Assembly: GCF_900182665.1 (NCBI RefSeq)
Contig: NZ_FXTL01000001.1
Coordinates: 310,001-374,000 of the forward strand
Direction: 5' to 3'
Length of the DNA stretch: 64,000 nt
From: Propioniciclava tarda
Lineage (GTDB): Bacteria; Actinomycetota; Actinomycetes; Propionibacteriales; Propionibacteriaceae
Shown piece after piece: positions 28,817-39,134 of this stretch (its first letter is position 1; every line of letters begins with the position of its first letter). Below the pieces are notes generated by a model that worked only from the letters and a program-made list of their open reading frames with translations, was not told where the DNA came from and ran no database searches. The position numbers were made by a program, and so were the translations under genes.

Positions 28817-29731
28817 ATGGGCGTGATCGGACGCGTGATCGCCCGTCGCGAGGCCGACTTGCGGCGGCTGTTCGGCAACCAACTGTCCGGCCCCACGGAT
28901 CCGGCGTCCGATGCTGGCTGGGGGCGTCCGGGGAACGAGACCGCGACTGCGGGGCGGGCGGGGGGCGGCGCGCGTCCGGCGGCGACCCGGAAGGGGTTCT
29001 TCACGGACACGTCCATCTGCATCGGCTGCAAGGCCTGTGAGGTGGCGTGCAAGGAGTGGAACCGAGTGCCGCCGCGGGTCGCCGAGGCGCCCGGAGGTGG
29101 TGAGCACGGTCACGATGCGCCGGCCGTCCACGAGTTCGGCAGCTCCTACGACAACACCGGCCACCTCGGTCCGGACACCTGGCGCCACGTCGCCTTCATC
29201 GAGCAGGGGCCGGACCAGTTGGCCGCGGCGCGGGCGTCCGGGCGGCGGCTGCTGACGATCTCCCCCGTTCGCCACTTGGGCGGGTTCGGTCGGCGGGGTT
29301 TCTACGGGCTCAGCTGCATCCGGGTGGTCCTGCTGTCCGGCTGGGGTGGGCTCGCCGCGGACAGCTCTGGTCGGCTGCTCGTCATCGATGAGGCGCCTCA
29401 CGATTGGCTTTGCCCGAGGTCCGCGGGGGTCGTCCATCACGGTGGGGCTGGCACGACGGGAGCTGGGGTGGTGGCTGGGGTTCCCGCGCTGGTCGTGCCG
29501 TTCGCGGTCGATCAGCCGTTCTGGGGGGCTCGTCTGGCGGCGCTGGGGGTGGGTCCTCAACCCATTCCGCGTCGTCGCCTCACTGCCGAGAACCTCGCGG
29601 CGGCCCTGGTGAGCCTGCGCGACGACGCCGACCAGCGTCGGCGGGCGTCCGAGCTGGGACGCCACGCCCGGTCCGAGCCGGGCGTGGCCGGGGCAGTCGC
29701 CGTCTTCGGACGCCTCAGCGTGGCGCGCTAG
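28817..29731 (+). pseudogene. fdhB N-terminus joined to a glycosyltransferase C-terminus
   Basis: Residues 1 to about 145 are the start of the formate dehydrogenase iron-sulfur subunit, with the first cluster ligands in CIGCKACEVACKEWN. The remaining ferredoxin cysteines are gone. After a roughly 60-base filler, the frame continues as the C-terminal half of a UDP-glycosyltransferase of the sterol-glucosyltransferase type, with the donor signature HHGGAGTTGAG, PFAVDQPFWGARLAALGVGP and a helical tail. Neither half can be functional alone: the ferredoxin lacks most clusters and the transferase lacks the acceptor domain. A deletion joining two genes is the simplest reading. An AGGTGCTGAC site precedes ATG 28817. 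Confidence 0.85.
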
Positions 29732-29743
29732 CCTTCCAGCGTG

Positions 29744-30400
29744 ATGAGTCCCGAACCTGGCCTCCGTGTGGGCTTCGTGCCCGGGGTGATCCTGCGGAAG
29801 TGGCGGACGATCTTCGAGGAGCGCTACCCGTCGGTGCCGATTGGGCTCGTCGAGGTGGCCGAAGCTGCCGTCCGCGAGACGCTTGATGCTGGGGTCGTCG
29901 ACTTCGTGTTTGCGCGCCTGCCCGTCGCGACGGACGGCGTCCACGTCATTCGCCTCTACGACGAGGTGCCGGTGGTGTGGGTGTCGAAAGATCACCCGAT
30001 CTCCCTGTTCGACGAGGTGGCGGCGTCCGACTTGTCGGCTGAGCGCGTGCTCACCGAGGTCAGCCCCTCGTCGATCGACCAGGTGGTCGACGGTGAGGCC
30101 GTGCTGCGAGTGCCCCTGTCGGTGGCCCGCACGGAGAGCCGGCGCGACCTCGTCTATCGCCCCGTCGTGGACGCAGAGCCCACCACGATCGCCCTGGTCT
30201 GGTCCGTGGACAACGAGAACACCTCCTTGGATGACTTCATCGGCGTCGTCCGCGGACGCACCGCGAACAGCTCCCGCTCGGCGCGGCCCAGTCCCGAGCC
30301 GCGCGAGGCCAAGCCGGCGCCGCGGCGTCCACCTGCCAAGAACCCGCCCCGAGCGGGCGCCGCCCGCCCCAGACCGCCCAGGCGCGGCCGGCGCGGCTGA
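29744..30400 (+). CDS. Stand-alone LysR-type substrate-binding domain protein
   Basis: A 218-residue protein that begins directly with a LysR effector-binding fold (LRVGFVPGVILRKW, then FARLPVATDGVHVIRLYDEV and VWVSKDHPI). It lacks the usual N-terminal helix-turn-helix. A basic, Pro/Arg/Ala-rich tail of about 50 residues follows. Such HTH-less proteins with basic tails are a recurring actinobacterial family, so this is probably not a truncation. They may bind nucleic acid by the tail or act with a partner; this is inference. ATG 29744 or GTG 29741 could start it. Confidence 0.7.
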   Translation: MSPEPGLRVGFVPGVILRKWRTIFEERYPSVPIGLVEVAEAAVRETLDAGVVDFVFARLPVATDGVHVIRLYDEVPVVWVSKDHPISLFDEVAASDLSAERVLTEVSPSSIDQVVDGEAVLRVPLSVARTESRRDLVYRPVVDAEPTTIALVWSVDNENTSLDDFIGVVRGRTANSSRSARPSPEPREAKPAPRRPPAKNPPRAGAARPRPPRRGRRG

Positions 30401-30594
30401 TTGATGGATGCGGTGTTGGTTGGACGACCGACCAAAAGCGCATGTGTCGCCAGCGAGAGTCGTCGAACGGGCGTGGCCGATGCGGGTGTTGCCTGATCGG
30501 CGACTGCTGGCGGAATAGGTATCGCCTAGCGAGACTTTTTCCGCCAAGAATGGGCGCGAGCCTAACCGGGAGGCCGCTGACTAGGCCCGGCCCC

Positions 30595-30690
30595 GGAGGC
30601 GTCCGGGCACCTGGTGGGCTCCCCGGTCTTCAACACCGGTGAGGCCGAGTATCTCGGCCTGGCGGGTTCGATTCCCGTCCGTCTCCGCCA
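30595..30690 (+). tRNA. selC: tRNA-Sec (anticodon UCA)
   Basis: A 96-base tRNA with the anticodon loop CTTCAAC (TCA) on a CCGGT/ACCGG stem, a long variable arm AGGCCGAG-tat-CTCGGCCT, T loop TTCGATT and an encoded 3' GCCA. The length, long extra arm and extended acceptor (seven pairs plus one mismatch) are marks of selenocysteine tRNA. It sits immediately upstream of the selA remnant. Confidence 0.93.
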
Positions 30691-30707
30691 CTGACAAGGG
30701 GTGATGT

Positions 30708-31615
30708 GTGAGCGATCCTAGGCGGTCGATCCCGCGGACCGACGCCCTCCTGGGGCGTAAGGAGTTCGTGGACGCCGCCGCACGGCTCGGCTCGGGTCCG
30801 GTTCGGTCGGCGATCCGGGCGGCGCAGGAGCGCGTTCGGCAGGGCCTGATCGAGCCGGACGCCGTCGCGTCCGTCGCGCTGGAAACACTGCGGAGAACGA
30901 CCTCAATGCGGGCTGTGCTCAACGCCACGGGGGTCGTCGTCCACACCAACCTCGGACGCGCCCCCCTCTCGGACGCCGCCGTCGCGGCGATGGTGGCGGC
31001 ATCCGGGTACACCGATCTGGAGCTCGGCCTGGCCACCAACACCCGGACCTCCCGCGGGCGCACGGTGCTCGCGCTGCTCGCGGCGGTGCTGGCTGCCCAG
31101 GACGCGCTCGTCGTGAACCACGGCGCCGCCGCGCTGGTGCTGGCCGTCACCGCGCTCGCAGACGAGGTCATCGTGTCGCGCGGCGAGCTGGTCGAGATCG
31201 GCGACGGGTTCCGGGTGGGGGAGTTGGTCGCGTCCACCGGGGCTCGGCTCGTGGAAGTCGGCGCCACCAACCGGACGCACCTGCGCGACTATGCCGAGGC
31301 ATGTCGCGGGAATCGACGCCCACGACGCCCGGCCGCGGGACTGTGCCAGTCGCAACGCCAGGATGGGGCCGGTCCGGAGACGCCACCGTTGTCACCGACT
31401 CAGATGCGAACCAGCGCTTGGCCGCGGGCATCCGCACAGGCGGTGTCGAAGGTGCATCCGAGCAATTTCCGCATCGAGGGCTTCGCGGCTGAGGTTGGCG
31501 TTCGGGAGCTGGCCGACCTCTGCCGGGAGCGCGGCGTCCCGCTCGTGGTCGACATCGGCTCTGGGCTGCTCGCGCCCGACCCCGCCCTACCGAACGAGCC
31601 GTCGGCGTCCACCGC
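30708..31615 (+). pseudogene. selA: Selenocysteine synthase SelA, truncated and interrupted
   Basis: SelA converts Ser-tRNA-Sec to Sec-tRNA-Sec with PLP. From GTG 30708 the family N-terminus is clear (RAVLNATGVVVHTNLGRAPLS, then GATNRTHLRDY at about 31270). About 145 bases of unrelated DNA replace a short linker at 31300-31446, then the family resumes (KVHPSNFRIEGF, VDIGSGLL) and ends near 31615. This is before the catalytic PLP lysine, which lies downstream in intact homologues. The enzyme cannot work. AAGGGG precedes the start, 15 bases after the tRNA-Sec end. Confidence 0.85.
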
Positions 31616-31636
31616 CCTCGAACCCTCCAGGCCCGG

Positions 31637-32114
31637 ATGCCCCAGCCGGCAGCGTCCGCGGCGATCGGCCTCCCGGACCCGCATCTCTTGCCTCCCCTGG
31701 CCAGCGCCGCGGGCCTCACCCTGGACGATGGCCACGTGTCCCGCCCGGGTGCCACGGCCGACCTCGGCGATCGCTCGGACGCGCTCGCCGAACTCGAAGC
31801 CCGCCTGCGCGATCAGCCCTTCACCGCCCCGGACCGCGACGAGCTCGCCGCCCTGCGCCTCGGCCCGAAGGAGCCCGCCGCCGCCGTCCGCATCGGACGC
31901 ATCCTCGACCTCGGCGACCACATCGTCATCGCCCCGGACGCCCCCCGCCCGCGCCCTGCCCATCCTCGCCGCACTGCCGCAGCCGTTCACCGCCGCCCAG
32001 GCCAAGGAGGCCCTGATGACCACCCGCCGCGTCGCCATCCCGCTGCTCGAGCACCTCGATCGCCTCCGCTGGACCCGTCGCCTGGACGCCTCCCGCCGCA
32101 AGGTCGTCCGATGA
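31637..32114 (+). pseudogene. selB: C-terminal winged-helix part of elongation factor SelB
   Basis: Only the last 140 or so residues of SelB remain: the helix-rich stretch LEARLRDQPFTAPDRDELAAL and, after a frameshift near 31940, the final winged helix (TTRRVAIPLLEHLDR). That domain reads the SECIS hairpin. The GTPase and tRNA-binding domains are gone, deleted together with the end of selA. The stop overlaps the ATG of fdhD (ATGA), so the original coupling to fdhD is still visible. Confidence 0.8.
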
Positions 32115-32944
32115 GTGGACGCCGCATCGCCCGAATCCGCGTCGTCACCATCGCCACTGACACCCGCACCACCAGGCCGGACGCCGTCGCAGTCGAAGAA
32201 CCGTTGGAACTTCGCGTCGCCGGCAGCGCCTACACGACCACCATGCGCACCCCCGGTCACGACATCGAGCTCGCCCACGGACTGCTCGCCGCCGAGAGCA
32301 TCATCCGCAGCGCCGAGGATGTCGCCACCATGCGCTACTGCGCCGGCTCGGTCGAGGGCGAGAACACCTACAACGTCCTCGACGTCCAGTTGCGCCCGGG
32401 CCTCGCCGTGCCCGCCGACCGCCGTCGCCACTCACTGACCTCCTCGGCCTGCGGGGTCTGCGGGACGGCGTCCATCGAGCTGCTGCGCGGGCGTCCGGAC
32501 TTCGATCTGGACTCCGACGCGACCCGCGTCACGGCGTCCGTCATCTCGACTCTTCCGGACGCCCTCCGCGCGGCTCAGCCGGCGTTCGAGTCCACGGGCG
32601 GACTCCATGCGGCCGGACTCTTCACGGTCGACGGACGCCTCCTGGTGGCGCGCGAGGACGTGGGACGCCACAACGCCGTCGACAAGGTCGTGGGCTGGGC
32701 GCTGTTGAACGGACGCCGGCCGGCGTCCGGAACGATCTTGATGGTGTCCGGCCGCACCAGCTTCGAACTGGCGCAGAAGGCGGTGCTGGCGGGCATCCCG
32801 ATCCTCGCGGGCATCTCGGCGCCCAGTTCGTTGGCCGTCGACGTAGCGCGCGAGTTCGGGCTGACGCTGGCAGGGTTCGTCCGCGCGGGCCGGATGAACG
32901 TCTACGCGCGCGACGACCGCATCACAGTGGGGTCCGAATCTTGA
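32111..32944 (+). CDS. fdhD: Formate dehydrogenase accessory sulfurtransferase FdhD
   Basis: FdhD moves sulfur from a cysteine desulfurase to the molybdenum cofactor of formate dehydrogenase. The 277 residues look complete, with EEPLELRV at the start, the catalytic loop SSACGVCG near residue 118, and the C-terminal signatures AREDVGRHNAVDK, MVSGRTSFELAQKA and APSSLAV. It is the only protein gene of the locus that still looks intact. Its partner enzyme here is broken, so either another molybdoenzyme uses it or it is on the way to loss. Confidence 0.93.
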   Translation: MSGRRIARIRVVTIATDTRTTRPDAVAVEEPLELRVAGSAYTTTMRTPGHDIELAHGLLAAESIIRSAEDVATMRYCAGSVEGENTYNVLDVQLRPGLAVPADRRRHSLTSSACGVCGTASIELLRGRPDFDLDSDATRVTASVISTLPDALRAAQPAFESTGGLHAAGLFTVDGRLLVAREDVGRHNAVDKVVGWALLNGRRPASGTILMVSGRTSFELAQKAVLAGIPILAGISAPSSLAVDVAREFGLTLAGFVRAGRMNVYARDDRITVGSES

Positions 32945-33004
32945 ACACGCCGGCGGGGCGTCCTCGTTGTGAGAGCCAAACTCACTGACCTCGGCCGGAC
33001 ACGC

Positions 33005-33050
33005 GAAAGCGCCGCCCGGCGGACGTGATCGTCGGCCGGACGGCGCTTTC
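33005..33050. terminator. Terminator between fdhD and csbD
   Basis: GAAAGCGCCG and CGGCGCTTTC pair around a partly complementary 26-base interior. The two genes converge, so it may serve both. Confidence 0.7.
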
Positions 33051-33080
33051 GGTACCTTGCGGTGCCGTGTTCGGTCTTGC

Positions 33081-33350
33081 TTAGTTGGTGGCGTCCTTGA
33101 CCGCGTCGGCGGCCTTGTGGACGGCGCCCTTGACGCCTTCCGCAGCGTCGTGGGCGGCGTCACGAACGTCGTCGGCGGCGTTCGCCGCGGCGTCCTTCAC
33201 GTGCTCGCCGGCCTGCTTGGCCTTGCCGGCGGCGACGTCAGCGCGTCCCTCGGCCTCGAGCCGCTGGTTGTCGGTCAGATCGCCGACCACTTCCTTGACC
33301 TTGCCGACGGCCTGCTCGGCCGCATTCCGGATCTTGTCGTCGATGGCCAT
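33081..33350 (-). CDS. CsbD family stress protein
   Basis: An 89-residue, Ala/Lys/Asp-rich helical protein. The N-terminal half has the CsbD pattern (DKIRNAAEQAVGKVKEVVGDLTDN). The second half is a run of amphipathic 11-residue-like repeats (AADDVRDAAHDAAEGVKGA), as in late-embryogenesis-type proteins. CsbD is a general-stress protein of unknown mechanism. ATG 33350 has AGGAG seven bases upstream. It lies beside a YeaQ-type gene, a frequent stress pairing. Confidence 0.88.
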   Translation of the reverse strand: MAIDDKIRNAAEQAVGKVKEVVGDLTDNQRLEAEGRADVAAGKAKQAGEHVKDAAANAADDVRDAAHDAAEGVKGAVHKAADAVKDATN

Positions 33351-33443
33351 AGCTACTCCTGTTCTCGGGGGTTGAAAGGGTTGTTGGTGATGGGGTTCGG
33401 GGTTACCGAGGTTCAAGCCCTGACCGCGGTCAGGTTTGACGAG

Positions 33444-33704
33444 CTACTTTCCGACGGCGCGTCCACCGAGGACGGCCTTGGCGATCGCCAGCAGGATGCA
33501 GGCGCCGACCAGTGCGGTCAGGAACGAGGCGATGAGCCCGTTGCCCTCGGGGGCCATGCCGAACAGGCCGAGCACCCAGCCGCCGAGGAGGCCGCCGATG
33601 ATGCCGACGATGATATTGATGAGCAGTCCTTCGCGCGTCTTCATGATGAGCGAGGCCACCCAGCCGGCGATACCGCCGATGATGACCCACACCAGGAAAC
33701 CCAT
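33444..33704 (-). CDS. GlsB/YeaQ/YmgE family membrane protein
   Basis: An 86-residue protein with three membrane helices and the family G-G-I-A-G-W-x-A and I-I-G-G-L-L-G-G-W patterns. It belongs to the transglycosylase-associated family induced in stress, with no biochemical role proven. ATG at 33704 follows GGAGAGG. It is transcribed toward csbD with a 93-base gap containing the palindrome CCTGACCGCGGTCAGG. Confidence 0.88.
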   Translation of the reverse strand: MGFLVWVIIGGIAGWVASLIMKTREGLLINIIVGIIGGLLGGWVLGLFGMAPEGNGLIASFLTALVGACILLAIAKAVLGGRAVGK

Positions 33705-33960
33705 GATCGGTCCTCTCCTTGGGTGCCTTGGCACCAGTTCGTCGCTGTGTCTGCCGAGAAGGTTTGGCGGCCATCGGTGAAGCCTCTGGCCCGTCTGTCC
33801 TTCTCAACTCCGGGTTTGTTTCCGGTGACCACGAACGTACGAAACGTCTCCGAGGGGCCTCAAGCGATCGGGGCGTACGTGGGTGCCCACGTCCAGGGTG
33901 ATGGGTGTCCTCCCCCAGAGCGGCGCCTCAGCTACGCGAAGCCGCCCCGGTCAACGCGAA

Positions 33961-33986
33961 AGCGGGCCGGCGTTGGCCGACCCGCT
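33961..33986 (-). terminator. Terminator of the glyoxalase-like gene
   Basis: AGCGGGCCGGC pairs with GGCCGACCCGCT (one mismatch) 25 bases past the stop at 34011. The region 33705-33960 otherwise holds only a short palindrome ACGTGGGTGCCCACGT near 33878. Confidence 0.6.
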
Positions 33987-34010
33987 GTCCTACGTTGATG
34001 AAAGCGAACC

Positions 34011-34649
34011 CTAGATCTTGACGGTGCCCTGGGGGGTCTTGAACTTCGCGGCGTCCAGGCCGGGCTGGCCGTTCGGCGAGATGAACTTGAACTCGACCCC
34101 GTCGAACGAGTCGACCAGGTCGAAGCCGAGCCAGTCGCTGACCCGCTGCCGGCTGCCGGCGATGTAGATCTTGACCAGCTCGACCTCGCTCGGGCCGAGG
34201 GCGCTGGGGTGGGTGCTGGGCTCGGACGACCACTTCAGGAAGAACGGCAGCTGCGGATCGGACGCGAAACCGCGGACGCCGATCTGCTCCCACTCCAGGA
34301 GGCGTCCGTCCGGGAAATGCCGCGAGCCGACGCCGGCCTCGCGCTGCAGGCGCTCTTCGAGGGGCGTCATGTCATCGACCTCGACGGCCCAGCCGAGCCA
34401 GCCGCCGCCGGACTCCGTGCGGGCGCGCACTGCCTGGCCGAACATGGCCTTCTCGGCGGCCGGATGCTCCAGGACCTCGACGACCTCGAGGTAGTGGCCG
34501 TTCAGCAGCGGGAGGATGTTGTTGCGGGTGCCGAAGCGCGGATGGAAGCCGCCGTCGCGAAACTTCACACCGAGCTGAGCCTCCAATTCCGCTACCGCGG
34601 CAAGCAGACCATGCGGGCCCGCAGCGAAGGACAGGTTGGCGATGCGCAT
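34011..34649 (-). CDS. Glyoxalase-like domain protein
   Basis: A 212-residue VOC-fold protein of the glyoxalase-like domain 3 group. It starts NLSFAAGPHGLLAAVAELEAQLG, has GTRNNILPLLNGHYLEVVEVLEHP near residue 42 and a duplicated half ending FKFISPNGQPGLDAAKF. Substrate is unknown. The ATG at 34649 matches where the family begins; an ATG six codons earlier is possible. Confidence 0.8.
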   Translation of the reverse strand: MRIANLSFAAGPHGLLAAVAELEAQLGVKFRDGGFHPRFGTRNNILPLLNGHYLEVVEVLEHPAAEKAMFGQAVRARTESGGGWLGWAVEVDDMTPLEERLQREAGVGSRHFPDGRLLEWEQIGVRGFASDPQLPFFLKWSSEPSTHPSALGPSEVELVKIYIAGSRQRVSDWLGFDLVDSFDGVEFKFISPNGQPGLDAAKFKTPQGTVKI

Positions 34650-34776
34650 GCCGTCATTGAAGTGCAACTAACGGCTGAAAAGCGAATCCGTCGCCCCCGG
34701 ATGGTATATGCCGTTGTCGGGCCGCACATGTCGATATCGAGAGATGTCCGGACGCCGGTCGGCGTCCGGCGCTTCT

Positions 34777-35589
34777 ATGCTGGCGCCCGTGGCAGCCCTC
34801 GTACCCAGTCCTGAGTCGGACGCCGTCGCGGGCGTCCGCGCGCCCGATCTGACAAAGTGTCGCTATGGCTGGGAGATCGCCTTGGTGCTGGGGGTGTCGC
34901 TCGGCCAATCGGCCGTGTACTCCATCTTGTCGCTGGCCGAGAAGCTGACGCGGCCGATCCCGATCGGTCAGCAAACGACCACGATCAACAACTCGGTGGT
35001 GCCGAACCGGCCCTGGCTCGACCTCTCGTATCAGGTGGCCGGGATCATCTTCCCGATGGTCCCCGCGCTGCTGGCCCTCTACCTGCTGTGGCTCACCGGG
35101 AACCGCCGCGAGATCGGCTTCGACCTGCGGCGTCCGGGCTTCGACGTCACGCGCGGCCTCCTGGCCGCAGCCGTCATCGGCATCCCGGGGCTGGCCTTCT
35201 ACTACGCGGCGCGCTTCATCGGCATCAACACCAACGTGCAGCCGGCCAACCTGGCCGCGAACTGGTGGACGATCCCCGCGTACGTCGGGCTGGCCGTCAT
35301 GAACGGCGTCCTTGAAGAGGTCGTCATGCTGGCCTACCTGTTCAACCGGCTGCGGGCGCTGAACTGGCAGTGGTGGCAGATCGTGGTGTTCAGCGCGGTG
35401 GTCCGGGGGGCGTATCACCTGTACCAGGGCTTCGGCGGAGGCATCGGCAACGTCGTGATGGGCTTGGTCTTCGGCTATCTCTACCTGCGCTGGCGCCGGG
35501 TGGGTCCGCTGGTCGTCGCCCACGTGATCCTGGACCTGGTGAGCTTCATCGGCTACGCCTTACTCGCCCCGTACCTGCCCAAGTTCTAG
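34777..35589 (+). CDS. CPBP family intramembrane glutamic endopeptidase
   Basis: A 270-residue integral membrane protein related to Rce1/CAAX proteases and bacteriocin-processing proteins. Seven or eight hydrophobic segments are visible. Active-site motifs are the paired Glu in NGVLEEVVMLAYLFNRL near residue 175, a His in GAYHLYQGFGG near residue 210 and H-V-I-L-D near 250. The first 25 residues are low-complexity and include motif-encoded SDAVAGV. Role unknown; host protein processing or peptide immunity are family possibilities. Confidence 0.82.
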   Translation: MLAPVAALVPSPESDAVAGVRAPDLTKCRYGWEIALVLGVSLGQSAVYSILSLAEKLTRPIPIGQQTTTINNSVVPNRPWLDLSYQVAGIIFPMVPALLALYLLWLTGNRREIGFDLRRPGFDVTRGLLAAAVIGIPGLAFYYAARFIGINTNVQPANLAANWWTIPAYVGLAVMNGVLEEVVMLAYLFNRLRALNWQWWQIVVFSAVVRGAYHLYQGFGGGIGNVVMGLVFGYLYLRWRRVGPLVVAHVILDLVSFIGYALLAPYLPKF

Positions 35590-35617
35590 GTCGGACGCCG
35601 TCGGCCAGATCCACGGA

Positions 35618-37715
<2,098 letters not shown>

Positions 37716-37717
37716 CC

Positions 37718-37948
37718 GTGGACGAGCGTCAGAAGAAGCTCGTGATCCGCGTGGTGCTCGGCGTCCTGCTCGCGGCCACCCTGATCAGCCTGGGCATTCA
37801 GATGTGGGAGTACTCGACCACCAAGGACGTCAAGACGCCGGCTGCGTTCTACGTGATGATCGTGTCGGCCCTCGCCTACGCCCTCGTCCAGCGCTACTTC
37901 GGCGTTGACTCCAAGAAGCGGCGCGGAGGCGGCGGCGTCCAGAAGTAG
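37718..37948 (+). CDS. Small two-helix membrane protein
   Basis: A 76-residue protein: charged start (MDERQKKLVIR), membrane helix at about residues 10-30, a short loop, a second helix at about 43-62, and a basic Gly-rich tail. It begins two bases after the proC stop, so it is in the same operon. No family recognised. Confidence 0.7.
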   Translation: MDERQKKLVIRVVLGVLLAATLISLGIQMWEYSTTKDVKTPAAFYVMIVSALAYALVQRYFGVDSKKRRGGGGVQK

Positions 37949-37988
37949 CGGACTCGCACCCGCGCCCCCGGTCGGGCAGACTGCCTGG

Positions 37989-39032
37989 ATGCCAGGGTCG
38001 GAGCGCCGCCGCGATCTGAACCTGCTGCCCAAGGCGCACCTCCACCTGCACTTCACGGGCTCGATGAGCATCCCGACGCTGCGCGAGGTCGCTGCCCTCG
38101 GCGGGGCAGAGTTGCCCGAGGCGCTCACCGACGACATCGCCCTCGATGTGCCGTTCGACAAGCGCGGATGGTTCCGCTTCCAGCGCCTCTACGACACCGC
38201 GCGGCACACCGTGACGTCCGAGGAGGCGATGCGGATGATCGTCGCGCGCGCCGCCGCGGACGACGCCCGCGAGGGCTCGCGCCGCCTGGAGCTGCAGGTC
38301 GACCCGACCGGCTACGCCGACCACGTCGGCGGCCTCCAGCCCGCCCTCGAGATCGTCCTGGACGCCGCCCGCGAGGCGACCCGAACCTCCGGCGTCCAGG
38401 TGGGCGTCATCGTCGCGGCGTCCAGGATGAAACACCCGTTGGACGCCCGCGCGCTGGCCCGACTGGCGGCGCGCTACGCCGGCGACGGACCCGGCGAGGT
38501 CATCGGCTTCGGCCTGTCGAACAACGAGCGCAACGGCGACACCTCAGCCTGGGAAGGCGCCTTCCGCATCGCCCGGACGGCAGGACTGCGGTCGGTGCCG
38601 CATGCCGGCGAGCTCCTCGGTCCGGACGCCATCCGCGCGGCCCTGGCCGCTCTGCACCCCGATCGGATCGGTCACGGCGTCCGCTCCGTCGAGGACCCGC
38701 GCCTTGTCGACGCGCTGGCCGCGCGAGGCGTGCCGCTGGAGGTGTGCCCGGCGTCCAACGTGCACCTCGGCGTCTTCCCGGACGACGCTTCCGTGCCGCT
38801 GCGCACGCTCATGGGCGCCGGCGTCCAGGTCGCGCTCGCGGCAGATGACCCGCTGCTGTTCCTGTCGCGGCTGACCGACCAGTACGCCATCGCGCGCGAC
38901 GTCCAGGGCTTTTCGGACCCTGAACTGGCGACGCTCGCGTCGGCGTCCATCGACGCCTCGTTCGCCTCGGATGCGGACAAGCGTCGCTGGAAGGCCGAGG
39001 TGGACGCCTGGCTCGCCGACCCGCCGGGGTAG
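37989..39032 (+). CDS. Adenosine deaminase family protein
   Basis: A 347-residue metal-dependent amidohydrolase. The opening KAHLHLHFTGSM replaces the classic H-x-H-x-D-G-A of adenosine deaminase and marks a separate actinobacterial clade. The metal and catalytic residues H-A-G-E near residue 203, H-G-V near 224 and the DDP near 287 (LAADDPLLF) are present. Deamination of adenosine or a related purine is expected but the clade is poorly characterised. ATG 37989. Confidence 0.85.
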   Translation: MPGSERRRDLNLLPKAHLHLHFTGSMSIPTLREVAALGGAELPEALTDDIALDVPFDKRGWFRFQRLYDTARHTVTSEEAMRMIVARAAADDAREGSRRLELQVDPTGYADHVGGLQPALEIVLDAAREATRTSGVQVGVIVAASRMKHPLDARALARLAARYAGDGPGEVIGFGLSNNERNGDTSAWEGAFRIARTAGLRSVPHAGELLGPDAIRAALAALHPDRIGHGVRSVEDPRLVDALAARGVPLEVCPASNVHLGVFPDDASVPLRTLMGAGVQVALAADDPLLFLSRLTDQYAIARDVQGFSDPELATLASASIDASFASDADKRRWKAEVDAWLADPPG

Positions 39033-39069
39033 GCAAGCCCTGACCAAACCGCTCGCTGAGCCTGTGCAC

Positions 39070-39125
39070 CGCTGGCTGAGCCTGTCGAAGCCGGAGCGGA
39101 GGGGCTTCGACGAGCTCAGCCAACG
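39070..39125. repeat. Palindromic repeat, family 2, copy a
   Basis: CGCTGGCTGAGCCTGTCGAA and GGGCTTCGACGAGCTCAGCC plus flanks pair with few mismatches around a nine-base loop. It lies between the converging deaminase and NUDIX genes. Elements with TTCGACAAGCTCAG cores are widespread in actinobacteria. Confidence 0.75.
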
Positions 39126-39134
39126 GCCTGAGTG

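Noticed and set aside
29744-30400. The LysR-like gene as a pseudogene missing its HTH
   Set aside because: It begins cleanly at the effector domain, has a family-typical basic tail, and HTH-less homologues are known in actinobacteria.
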